Made by a program: the position numbers and the translations under genes. A DNA stretch of 64,000 nt from Streptomyces physcomitrii (lineage in GTDB: Bacteria; Actinomycetota; Actinomycetes; Streptomycetales; Streptomycetaceae). The DNA is taken from contig NZ_JAAWWP010000021.1 of NCBI RefSeq assembly GCF_012273655.1, positions 19,882-83,881 of the forward strand. Reading direction: 5' to 3'. Positions 1 to 7,246 of this stretch are shown here, piece by piece. Within the stretch, counting starts at the first letter, position 1, and every line of letters starts with the position of its first letter. The notes below the pieces were generated by a model. The model made no database searches. It was not told the DNA's origin and saw only the letters and a program-made list of their open reading frames with translations.

Positions 1-647
1 GCCTGATCGCCCTCGCCGACGACACCACCCTCGACGGCTTCATCCGCGCGCAGGCAGCTCGGGGACTGGCCGGGGTGGAGGGGTACCGGGACGCAGGTGC
101 CGATCGCCTGATCGCCCTCGCCGACGACACCATCCTCTACGGCGTCATCCGCGCGCAGGCAGCTGAGGGACTGGCCGGGGTGGAGGGGTACCGGGACGCA
201 GGTGCCGATCGCCTGATCGCCCTCGCCGACGACACCACCATCTACGGCGTCATCCGCGCGCAGGCAGCTCGGGGACTGGCCGGGGTGGAGGGGTACCGGG
301 ACGCAGGTGCCGATCGCCTGATCGCCCTCGCCAACGACACCACCCTCGACGGCTTCATCCGCGCGCAGGCAGCTCGGGGACTGGCCGGGGTGGAGGGGTA
401 CCGGGACGCAGGTGCCGATCGCCTGATCGCCCTCGCCAACGACACCACCCTCGACGGCTTCATCCGCAGGTGGGCAGCTGAGGCACTGGCCGAGGTAGAG
501 GGGTACCAGGATCGCGCTGCCCAGATCTTCACACAGCTCGCTGACGACACCAGCTTCACTGGCCCCGAACGTGCGACATTAGCCGGGATTATTACCACCG
601 TTCGTGGCATCATCCGACGGCTCCTGACCAATGGAGATGTTCGTTAG
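1..647 (+). CDS. Tandem 35-residue alpha-helical repeat protein, 3' end only
   Basis: The reading frame is open from the first base, so the true start lies outside the window; an internal GTG at 75 is just the first codon of a repeat. The protein is a head-to-tail array of 35-residue (105-bp) units beginning at 75, 180, 285, 390 and 495, with part of another unit before 75. The unit consensus begins VEGYRDAGADRLIALADDT and ends in IRAQAARGLAG. The central copies are almost identical at DNA level. The last copy has diverged strongly and is followed by a 15-residue tail ending TNGDVR. The two-helix spacing and A/L pattern look like HEAT-type superhelical repeats. Such near-identical repeats are known at the C-terminus of actinobacterial STAND NTPase conflict proteins, but no N-terminal domain is visible, so function is unassigned. 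Confidence 0.75.
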   Translation, partial: LIALADDTTLDGFIRAQAARGLAGVEGYRDAGADRLIALADDTILYGVIRAQAAEGLAGVEGYRDAGADRLIALADDTTIYGVIRAQAARGLAGVEGYRDAGADRLIALANDTTLDGFIRAQAARGLAGVEGYRDAGADRLIALANDTTLDGFIRRWAAEALAEVEGYQDRAAQIFTQLADDTSFTGPERATLAGIITTVRGIIRRLLTNGDVR

Positions 648-1129
648 GCAATCCCTTGAGCCGTCTCCAACCTCGTGTCTGTGCTGGTCAACGGGCTACT
701 GATAGCTGTGCGCACCGATCCGCAGCAAGGTCGTGCCCAGCGGATTCGTAGTCGGTCACGGCGGCCGGACAGTCCGCCGGCCATGGTCAGCGACGCTGAT
801 GGCCAGGTTGGAAAGGGCTCAGTCTCTGGGCCTGCCCGGTAAAGCATGACGTTGGGGCCATGATTTTCGAGGTTCGCGCCAAAGTGGCTCCGTAAAACCG
901 TCGAACCGACCGCCCCAGCCGCGACGTACTCCTTCTCTGAGGTCTGGCGGCTGATTGCCGTAGGGCGCGGCGCGGGCAACGGCCGGGCTGGAGCGAGTCG
1001 GAGACAGGAGCGCAGGCCCGGCCGGGAGTCGGGCCGCGCGCGGGGAGCGGAGCGGGCGGCCTTGACATCCGCATCGGCCGCTGGCGTCGCCACACATGAC
1101 GGCCCAGGGACGATCCCCAACACAACAAC
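648..1129. other. Gene-free stretch
   Basis: About 480 bp without a supportable gene. Codon-position GC bias is poor in every frame and the open frames on the minus strand have no ribosome-binding site or recognisable motif. It separates the repeat-protein gene from the conserved gpmA terminator and may contain decayed sequence, but nothing specific is recognised. Confidence 0.5.
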
Positions 1130-1168
1130 AAGCCCCCTGCCTGCGGATTATCCGCTGGTAGGGGGCTT
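1130..1168 (-). terminator. Intrinsic terminator of gpmA
   Basis: AAGCCCCCT at 1130-1138 pairs with AGGGGGCTT at 1160-1168, extended inward by a G-T wobble and C-G pairs. The loop contains a second small hairpin (GCGGA/TCCGC). On the minus strand the stem is followed by TTGTTGTTGTG. It lies just past the gpmA stop. Confidence 0.8.
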
Positions 1169-1180
1169 GGTCAACGCGGT

Positions 1181-1942
1181 CTACTTCTTCTTCCCCTGGT
1201 TCTTCACCGCCTCGATCGCCGCCGCGGCCGCGGTCGGGTCGAGGTAAGTCCCCCCCGGGTTGACCGGGTTGAAGGCGGTGTCGAGTTCGTAGAAGAGGGG
1301 GATGCCGGTGGGGATGTTGAGGCCCGCGATGTCGGCGTCGGAGATGTTGTCGAGGTGCTTGACCAGGGCGCGCAGGGAGTTGCCGTGGGCGGCGACCAGG
1401 ACCGTGCCGCCGGTGAGGAGGTCGGGGACGATGCCGTCGTACCAGTACGGGAGCATGCGCTGGACGACGTCCTGGAGGCACTCGGTGCGGGGGCGCAGCT
1501 CCGGCGGGATGGTCGCGTAGCGGGGGTCGTCGCTCTGGGAGAATTCGGCGCCGTCGGCCAGCGGGGGCGGCGGGGTGTCGTAGGAGCGGCGCCAGAGCAT
1601 GAACTGCTCCTCGCCGAATTCCGCGAGGGTCTGGGCCTTGTCCTTGCCCTGGAGGGCACCGTAATGGCGCTCGTTCAGGCGCCAGGAGCGGCGGACCGGG
1701 ATCCAGAGGCGGTCGGCGGAGTCCAGGGCGAGCTGCGCGGTGCGGATGGCGCGCTTCTGGAGGGAGGTGTGCAGGACGTCGGGGAGCAGGCCGGCGTCCT
1801 TGAGCAGCTCACCGCCGCGGACCGCCTCCTTCTCGCCCTTCTCGGTGAGGTTGACGTCCACCCAGCCGGTGAACAGGTTCTTTGCGTTCCACTCGCTCTC
1901 GCCGTGGCGGAGCAGGATCAGCTTGTACGGTGCGTCGGCCAT
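1181..1942 (-). CDS. gpmA: 2,3-bisphosphoglycerate-dependent phosphoglycerate mutase
   Basis: Interconverts 3- and 2-phosphoglycerate in cytosolic glycolysis and gluconeogenesis. The 253-residue product has the family's usual length. Starting at ATG 1942 it opens MADAPYKLILLRHGESEWN, which contains the LRHGES phosphohistidine motif about 11 residues in. Further family signatures are the NERHYGALQGKDK segment and the late VLVAAHGNSLRAL segment with the second catalytic histidine. The frame runs further upstream without stops, but that part is low-complexity Gly/Arg sequence read through the repeat-rich intergenic region, so the ATG beside the conserved N-terminus was chosen. It is divergent from the MFS gene and ends in a strong terminator. 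Confidence 0.96.
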   Translation of the reverse strand: MADAPYKLILLRHGESEWNAKNLFTGWVDVNLTEKGEKEAVRGGELLKDAGLLPDVLHTSLQKRAIRTAQLALDSADRLWIPVRRSWRLNERHYGALQGKDKAQTLAEFGEEQFMLWRRSYDTPPPPLADGAEFSQSDDPRYATIPPELRPRTECLQDVVQRMLPYWYDGIVPDLLTGGTVLVAAHGNSLRALVKHLDNISDADIAGLNIPTGIPLFYELDTAFNPVNPGGTYLDPTAAAAAIEAVKNQGKKK

Positions 1943-2340
1943 GCGTCCGAGACTAATCGACCCCTTCCGGCGGGTGCGCGGGCCCACCCCGGCCCGCGCC
2001 CGCCGCCCGGCCGGCCGGCCGGCCGGCCGCCGACCCCGGCAGAGCGACGGGCCCAGGAGAGAGACGGGCCCGGCCGGTCGACGACCCCGGCAGGCAGACG
2101 CCGACCCCCGCAGAAAGACACCGCCCCCCGCAGGCAGACGCCGCCCCCCACAGAGAGACAACTCCCGTCACGCCGACAGGACCCACCAATGGGATGGCGC
2201 ACCGGCGGGCGGCTTCGTAGGGTGTGCCTGCCGCTGGTGCCGCCTACTGCGGCGGCCGGGCGGGAGTCCTTCGCGCCACCGGCCAGGGGGGTGGGGACGC
2301 CGGGGCAGTGTGGCGTCGGGGAGTGACAGGGGGACACCTG
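1943..2340. repeat. Divergent gpmA/MFS intergenic region with 20-bp tandem repeats
   Basis: This 398-bp non-coding stretch carries four consecutive 20-bp units at 2091-2110, 2111-2130, 2131-2150 and 2151-2170, following the pattern CAGgcAGACgCCGmCCCCCG. The last copy is degenerate. Upstream, at about 2010-2030, is a run of GGCC units. A 20-bp period is close to two helical turns, so the units would face the same side of DNA. They may be protein-binding sites for the divergent promoters or simply slippage-derived repeats. Confidence 0.7.
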
Positions 2341-3711
2341 ATGGCATTCGCAGGTCTGCGGGCTTCGGTCAGAGCGAGCACCGGCGGTCTGCCGCGGGAG
2401 TTCTGGTGGCTGTGGACGAACACGCTGGTGAACCGGCTCGGCTCCTTCGTGGTGACCTTCCTGGCCCTGTACCTCACCCTGGAGCGCGGCTTCTCTGCCT
2501 CGTACGCGGGTCTGGTGGCCGCCCTCTACGGCCTCGGCGGGGTGATCTCCTCGATTGTCGGGGGTGTGCTCGCCGACCGGATCGGCCGCCGTCCGACGCT
2601 GATGATCGCGCAGCTGTCGACGGCCGTCAGCGTCGCCGTGCTCGGCTTCATGACGCATCCGGTGGCGATCGCGGTCCTCGCCTTCTGCGTCGGCATGGCG
2701 ACGAACGGCTCGCGCCCGCCGATCCAGGCGATGATGGCGGACATCGTGCCGCCGAAGGACCGGGTGCGCGCCTTCTCCCTCAACTACTGGGCGCTGAACC
2801 TGGGTTTCGCGGTCTCCTCGGCCGGGGCCGGTTTCATCGCCGAGGTCAGTTACCACGCCGCCTTCCTCATCGAGGCGGGCATGACGCTGATCTGCGCGGT
2901 GCTGACCTGGAGCCGCATCCCGGAGTCCCGCCCGGTCGTCGAGGCGGTGAAGAAGACGACCGGGAGCGCCGGGGCCGAGAAGTCCGAGCCCGCCGCGGTG
3001 AACCTGGCGAGCGTGCTGCGGGACGGGCGCTTCATGGCCGTCGTCGGGCTGGCCTTCCTGCTTGCGCTGGTGTTCCAGCAGGGTTATGTCGGGCTTCCGG
3101 TGGCGATGGGCGAGGCAGGCTTCACCCCGGCCGACTACGGTCTGGCCATCGCCGTCAACGGCGTGCTCATCGTCGTCCTGCAGATCCCGGTGACCCGCTT
3201 CATCGAGCACCGCGACCCCGGGCGGCTGCTCCTGGTGTCCTCGCTGATCGCGGGGTACGGCTTCGGGCTGACCGCCTTCGCCGGGTCGGTCGGCACCTTC
3301 GCGCTGACGGTCTGCGTGTGGACGCTGGCCGAGATCGTCAACGCCCCGACCCAGACCGGCGTGGTGGTACGCCTCTCCCCTACCGAGGGACGCGGGCGCT
3401 ACCAGGGTGTCTACGTGATGTCCTGGTCGGTGGCCGCCCTGGTCGCCCCGCTCGCCTCGGGCCTCGTCATCGACCGCTTCGGCGCCGACTGGCTCTGGGT
3501 CGGCTGCGCGGTCATCGGCACCGCGGGAGCGGTCGGGTACGGGCTGCTCATGCGGGGCCTGGAGGACGCAGAGGACACAGAGGACCCCGAGGACGCGGGG
3601 GCGACGGCCGTCCCCCATGTCCCCGTCGGGGCCGCACCGGTCGCCGACCCGGAGGCACCGTCCCCGCCCGGACCGCAGACCTCGCCGCCGTCGCCCACCG
3701 AATCGGTCTGA
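2341..3711 (+). CDS. MFS transporter (DHA1-like)
   Basis: A 456-residue integral membrane protein of the major facilitator superfamily. About twelve hydrophobic segments are visible. The loop after the second segment carries the motif-A pattern GGVLADRIGRRPTLM, and LNLGFAVSSAGAGF resembles the motif C region. The long cytoplasmic tail (about residues 405-456) is acidic then Pro-rich and probably disordered. ATG 2341 was chosen because it follows a GGGGGA ribosome-binding site and begins just before the first hydrophobic segment; the frame upstream is Arg/Pro-rich. Substrate unknown; a drug or metabolite exporter driven by protons is the family default. Confidence 0.88.
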   Translation: MAFAGLRASVRASTGGLPREFWWLWTNTLVNRLGSFVVTFLALYLTLERGFSASYAGLVAALYGLGGVISSIVGGVLADRIGRRPTLMIAQLSTAVSVAVLGFMTHPVAIAVLAFCVGMATNGSRPPIQAMMADIVPPKDRVRAFSLNYWALNLGFAVSSAGAGFIAEVSYHAAFLIEAGMTLICAVLTWSRIPESRPVVEAVKKTTGSAGAEKSEPAAVNLASVLRDGRFMAVVGLAFLLALVFQQGYVGLPVAMGEAGFTPADYGLAIAVNGVLIVVLQIPVTRFIEHRDPGRLLLVSSLIAGYGFGLTAFAGSVGTFALTVCVWTLAEIVNAPTQTGVVVRLSPTEGRGRYQGVYVMSWSVAALVAPLASGLVIDRFGADWLWVGCAVIGTAGAVGYGLLMRGLEDAEDTEDPEDAGATAVPHVPVGAAPVADPEAPSPPGPQTSPPSPTESV

Positions 3712-3747
3712 GGCTTCGGTAGCGCAAGGAACACGTAGCATGCCGAC

Positions 3748-4389
3748 GTGATCAGGACCGTCGTATGCGACGTGGGCGAGACGCTCACCAGGGACGACCG
3801 CTACTGGGGTTCTTGGGCGGACTGGCTCGATGTACCTCGGCACACCGTGTCCGCGCTCGTCGGTGCCGTGGTGGTCCAAGGCCGGGACAACGCGGAGGCA
3901 TTGCGGCTCATCCGGCCAGGCATCGACATCGAAGCCGCCTACCAGGCGCGCGAAGAGGCCGGACGCGGCGAGTACCTGGACGAGACGGACGTCTACGAGG
4001 ACGTGCGCCCCGCCCTCGGAGCGCTGCGCGAGAAGGGCATCCGCGTGGTGATCGCGGGCAACCAGACGGTCAAGGCGGGCGCACTGCTGCGCGCCCTCGA
4101 TCTGCCCGCGGACCTGATCGCCACGTCCGGCGAGTGGGGGCTGGCGAAGCCGGGAGCGGACTTCTTCCGACGGGTACGCGAAGTCTCCGAAGCGCCACCC
4201 GAGCAGGTGGTGTACGTCGGAGACCACCCTCAGAACGACGTGTTCCCCGCGAAGCGGGCCGGGCTGCGCACCGCGCATCTGCGGCGGGGCCCCTGGGGCC
4301 ACCTGTGGGCCGACGAGCCGGACGTCGTGGCCGCCGCGGACTGGAGGATCGACAGCCTCCTGGACCTTGTGGCGCTCGTGGAGTCCTAA
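3748..4389 (+). CDS. HAD-superfamily hydrolase
   Basis: A 213-residue haloacid-dehalogenase-fold protein, probably a small-molecule phosphatase. Motif I reads VVCDVGETLT near residue 8: the nucleophilic Asp is present, but the usual second Asp (DxD) is Gly, as in the DVGxT subgroup. Motif II is in VVIAGNQT, motif III the Lys of LAKPG, and motif IV VYVGDHPQND. The GTG start has no good Shine-Dalgarno, and a TAGCAT -10-like box lies about seven bases upstream, so translation may be leaderless. It is followed 19 bp later by an XRE regulator. Substrate cannot be read from sequence. Confidence 0.85.
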   Translation: MIRTVVCDVGETLTRDDRYWGSWADWLDVPRHTVSALVGAVVVQGRDNAEALRLIRPGIDIEAAYQAREEAGRGEYLDETDVYEDVRPALGALREKGIRVVIAGNQTVKAGALLRALDLPADLIATSGEWGLAKPGADFFRRVREVSEAPPEQVVYVGDHPQNDVFPAKRAGLRTAHLRRGPWGHLWADEPDVVAAADWRIDSLLDLVALVES

Positions 4390-4408
4390 AGGGCAGTACT
4401 GTGCCGCC

Positions 4409-5590
4409 ATGCCCGCCGACGCCATGCGTGCCGTAGGCCGCCGCATCGCCGCTACTCGCCGTGCCCGGCGCCTCACTCAGGATGAACTCGCCCGTGCTGC
4501 GCACATTTCCCCGAGCATGCTCCGCAAGATCGAGCAGGGGAAACGCTTCCCGAGCGATGACACCCTCGACGCCATCGCCGCCGCCCTTCGCGTGGATCCC
4601 TCACGGCTGGTCTCCGGTCGCCTCAATGTGGACAGCCGGGTAAGAGACGCGCTACCCGTGATGTCATCGGCCATCGCTGCCTACGATCTGCCAGGGGACT
4701 GCCCAGTACGGCCCCTGAAAGTACTCCAGGAAAAGGTGTGGTCAGCGGCGAACTGGCGCCTGTCGTCTCAGTACTTGCAAATCGCACGCCAACTTCCGCC
4801 CTTGTTGACCGAGTTGGCGTGCGCGTTCCACGATGCCCGCCCTGAGCACCGAGCTGAACTGGCCGAACTCCTGGTCTCGGCATACCGATCCGCTGACGCA
4901 GTCGCCTTCAAGTTCGGAGCACACGATCTCTCTGCTCGGCTCATCGAGCTCATGCGCTGGGCAGCACCTCATGCGGAGAGCCCGATCGTCAGTGCTTCCG
5001 TCGCCTACGTCCGCACAGAGACGTTCTTCGTCGCCCGCGCCCATAGACCTGGGCTTGTGGCCCTTGAGCGGGCGATCGATGCTGTCCCGCCACCACGCGA
5101 CGCGTCTTCAGTCGCCGCCAGGGGTGCTTTGCACATGCGGGCCGCTGTGATCGCAGGTCGGGCTGACGCTGCCGACGCCGCCCGTACACACCTTGCTGAA
5201 GCCGGACGGTTGGCACAGCGGGTTCGTGAAGGCGTGTACGCGGGAACGGCGTTCGGCCCTGATTCCGTGCACATCCACGAGGTGTCCGTTGCCGTGAGTC
5301 TCGGCCGTGACCACGTACAGCGTGCTCTCGACGTAGCACGCAGATGGACGCCGCCCCTCTCGATGCCCGCCGAGCGCCGGTCCGGGTTCTATATCGAATT
5401 GGCCAGGGCACAGCTCTGGGCCGGACTTGCAGATGACGCGTTCGAGTCGTTGAAGACCGCGCGGCAGATCGCGCCGCAGCACACCCGCGAACATCGATGG
5501 GCCCGGGAGGATGCGGGAACTCTGCGCAGGCTCAAGCGCGCTGAGGCACAGTCACTCACGACCTTCGCCGAATGGATCGGCGCCGTCTGA
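4409..5590 (+). CDS. XRE-family regulator with TPR-like C-terminal domain
   Basis: The 393-residue protein has an N-terminal Cro/C1-type helix-turn-helix (about residues 8-60, with the RLTQDELARAAHISPSMLRKIEQG core). A long all-helical region resembling the TPR-like domains of Streptomyces XRE regulators follows. ATG 4409 places the HTH at the usual distance; an earlier in-frame start would run into the preceding gene. A TACTGT box just upstream and absence of a ribosome-binding site suggest leaderless translation. Codon use is less GC-extreme than in the neighbours, typical of horizontally variable XRE/ATPase pairs. The anti-sigma-like ATPase gene follows on the same strand. Target genes unknown. 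Confidence 0.85.
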   Translation: MPADAMRAVGRRIAATRRARRLTQDELARAAHISPSMLRKIEQGKRFPSDDTLDAIAAALRVDPSRLVSGRLNVDSRVRDALPVMSSAIAAYDLPGDCPVRPLKVLQEKVWSAANWRLSSQYLQIARQLPPLLTELACAFHDARPEHRAELAELLVSAYRSADAVAFKFGAHDLSARLIELMRWAAPHAESPIVSASVAYVRTETFFVARAHRPGLVALERAIDAVPPPRDASSVAARGALHMRAAVIAGRADAADAARTHLAEAGRLAQRVREGVYAGTAFGPDSVHIHEVSVAVSLGRDHVQRALDVARRWTPPLSMPAERRSGFYIELARAQLWAGLADDAFESLKTARQIAPQHTREHRWAREDAGTLRRLKRAEAQSLTTFAEWIGAV

Positions 5591-5715
5591 CGATGCGGTG
5601 ACACAAGATGTGTCACTTGGCTCGTATTGGCTGACGCACTCTCTGTAACGCCCGTTGAATCGGGCAAACCGCGCTGCGTGCGTATCACCATCTTCCGCGC
5701 CCGAGAGGTCGAGCC

Positions 5716-6150
5716 ATGCCCGGAACAGCCGTGTCCACACCCACCCCCGCCGACGCTGTCGCGTTCCAGTACCCGCGGCGGCGTCCGAATGTCGGCCGCG
5801 CCCGCCAGGCCCTGCGGCGCCAGCTCGCGCTGTGGCGGGTGGAGGGTGAAGTCGCGGACACCGCAGTCCTGTTGCTCTCCGAACTGGTGACCAACGCGAT
5901 GGCCGCGAAGACGGCTCCCGGCCGCGAGATCCGGGTCCGCTTCGAGCTGAGCGGCAAGGAGCTTCGGCTCGAAGTCGCCGATGCGAGTGACGAGAAGCCC
6001 CAGCTCAGGAACGCGGGGCCACAGGACGAGTCCGGCCGGGGCCTGGCCCTGGTGAACGCCCTGGCCGACGCGTGGGGTGTCGCACCGCGGCTCGGCGTCG
6101 GCAAGACCGTCTGGGCGAGCCTGGTGCTGCCGGAGGTGGCCGCCCCGTGA
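5716..6150 (+). CDS. RsbW/SpoIIAB-like ATP-binding protein
   Basis: A 144-residue GHKL-fold (HATPase_c_2) protein of the anti-sigma/serine-kinase-like family abundant in Streptomyces. The N-box is LLLSELVTNAM, a variant G1 box is VADASDEKP, and GRGLALVNALAD matches the G2 loop. The N-terminal 25 residues are low complexity. ATG 5716 is preceded by a GAGAGG ribosome-binding site. Its downstream neighbour overlaps it by four bases, so the two are co-translated. Together with the upstream XRE gene it forms the common Streptomyces regulator/ATPase cassette; the partner protein is unknown. Confidence 0.85.
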   Translation: MPGTAVSTPTPADAVAFQYPRRRPNVGRARQALRRQLALWRVEGEVADTAVLLLSELVTNAMAAKTAPGREIRVRFELSGKELRLEVADASDEKPQLRNAGPQDESGRGLALVNALADAWGVAPRLGVGKTVWASLVLPEVAAP

Positions 6151-6635
6151 CACCGCCGACGCGCGAGCTTCCCGTACGGAGCGCGGGACCCGGTGCGTAC
6201 AGTGCCCGGCTGGTCGCGCACACGCTCCGCCGCCCCCAGGTCCTGCTGGGCGAACACCGCGGCGACTCACCGCAGTCGGCCCTGCGCTGGCTGCTGCGGC
6301 GCGCCCAGGACGTGGCGGACCAGCTGGCCGCCCCGTACGCCCATCCGGTACGGGCGTGGACGGCCGACCGGGACGAACACACCTGGGCCCTGGGCTACTT
6401 GACCCTCGGCGAGCCCTACGTCTTCTGGGCCGCGGACGAGGACGGCACCCGCTACGTCTTCAGCACCCAGAAGACCGCGGCGCCGCAACCACCGTCCCCG
6501 GCACGGAAGTTCCCCACCGCCAGGACCGTACGGGGCCGGGGCTTCCTGCGGCTCGTCCGCATACCGGGCCGCACGGAGATACCGGGCCGCACCGAGACAC
6601 CGGGCCGCACTGACGCGCAGACCCGGCGCCGCTGA
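6147..6635 (+). CDS. Uncharacterised protein coupled to the ATPase gene
   Basis: The 162-residue product starts at GTG 6147 within a GTGA overlap with the ATPase stop, indicating translational coupling. The middle is mixed alpha/beta with the conserved-looking stretches ALRWLLRRAQDVADQ and YLTLGEPYVFWAADEDGTR. The C-terminus is Arg-rich and contains three tandem IPGRTE/TPGRTE-type hexapeptides, likely disordered. No membrane segment or known motif. The coupling suggests it works with, or is regulated by, the upstream ATPase. Function not recognised. Confidence 0.7.
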   Translation: MTPPTRELPVRSAGPGAYSARLVAHTLRRPQVLLGEHRGDSPQSALRWLLRRAQDVADQLAAPYAHPVRAWTADRDEHTWALGYLTLGEPYVFWAADEDGTRYVFSTQKTAAPQPPSPARKFPTARTVRGRGFLRLVRIPGRTEIPGRTETPGRTDAQTRRR

Positions 6636-6679
6636 GAGACGCAGGGGCGGCGGCTCCGGGACTCCGGCCGGGGCTCAGG

Positions 6680-7246
6680 TCAGGACGGGTCCTCCGGCCC
6701 TCCGGCCTCCTGTGCCGTCCCCGACTTCTCCAGGAGCTGGGCGAAGGCGTCCAGGTTGCGGGTGGACTCGCCGCGGGAGACCCGCCACTCGTACTCGCGG
6801 CGGATGGCGGAGGCGAAGCCGAGTTCGAGGAGGGTGTTGAAGCTGCCGTCGGCGGCCTCCAGGACCGAGCCGAGGAGGCGGTCGATCTCCTCGGGGGTGA
6901 CGGCGGCCCGGGGCAGCTTGCCCACCAGGTAGATGTCGCCGAGCTTGTCGACCGCGTAACTCACCCCGTACAGCTTGAGGTTGCGCTCCAGGAGCCAGCG
7001 GTGGACGCCCGCCTCGTTCTCGTCCGGGTGGCGGATGACGAAGGCGTTGAGGGAGAGGGAGTGGCGGCCGAGGCGGAGCGAGACGGTGGTGGAGAGCTTG
7101 CGGGTGCCGGGGAGCTTGACGACGTAGCTGCCGGGCTCCGGGGACTCCCATTCGAGGTCGGCCTCGGTGAGCACCTGCTCGATGACCTGCGCCTGCTCGG
7201 CTTCGCTCGTGTTCCCAGCCGTCTTTCCAGCCGTCTTCTCAGCCAT
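6680..7246 (-). CDS. YbjN-domain protein
   Basis: A 188-residue protein of the YbjN family (type III secretion chaperone-like fold), found beside mshA in many actinobacteria. The core runs from about residue 18 (QVIEQVLTEADLEWE) through the beta-rich LSLNAFVIRHPDENEAGVHRWLLERN and the acidic LDAFAQLLEK end. The start is the ATG opposite 7246 (MAEKTAGKTAGNT). The gene overlaps the end of mshA by eight bases, so the two are probably one transcript. The molecular role is unknown; a chaperone or sensory role is guessed for the family. Confidence 0.85.
   Translation of the reverse strand: MAEKTAGKTAGNTSEAEQAQVIEQVLTEADLEWESPEPGSYVVKLPGTRKLSTTVSLRLGRHSLSLNAFVIRHPDENEAGVHRWLLERNLKLYGVSYAVDKLGDIYLVGKLPRAAVTPEEIDRLLGSVLEAADGSFNTLLELGFASAIRREYEWRVSRGESTRNLDAFAQLLEKSGTAQEAGGPEDPS

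Noticed and set aside
648..1129. Transposase or integrase remnant between the repeat protein and gpmA
   Set aside because: No catalytic motif, terminal inverted repeats or target duplication could be found.
1918..4476. A very long minus-strand open frame opposite the MFS and HAD genes
   Set aside because: It is antisense to well-supported genes and its product is Arg/His/Gly-rich low-complexity sequence, as expected from GC bias in the opposite frame.
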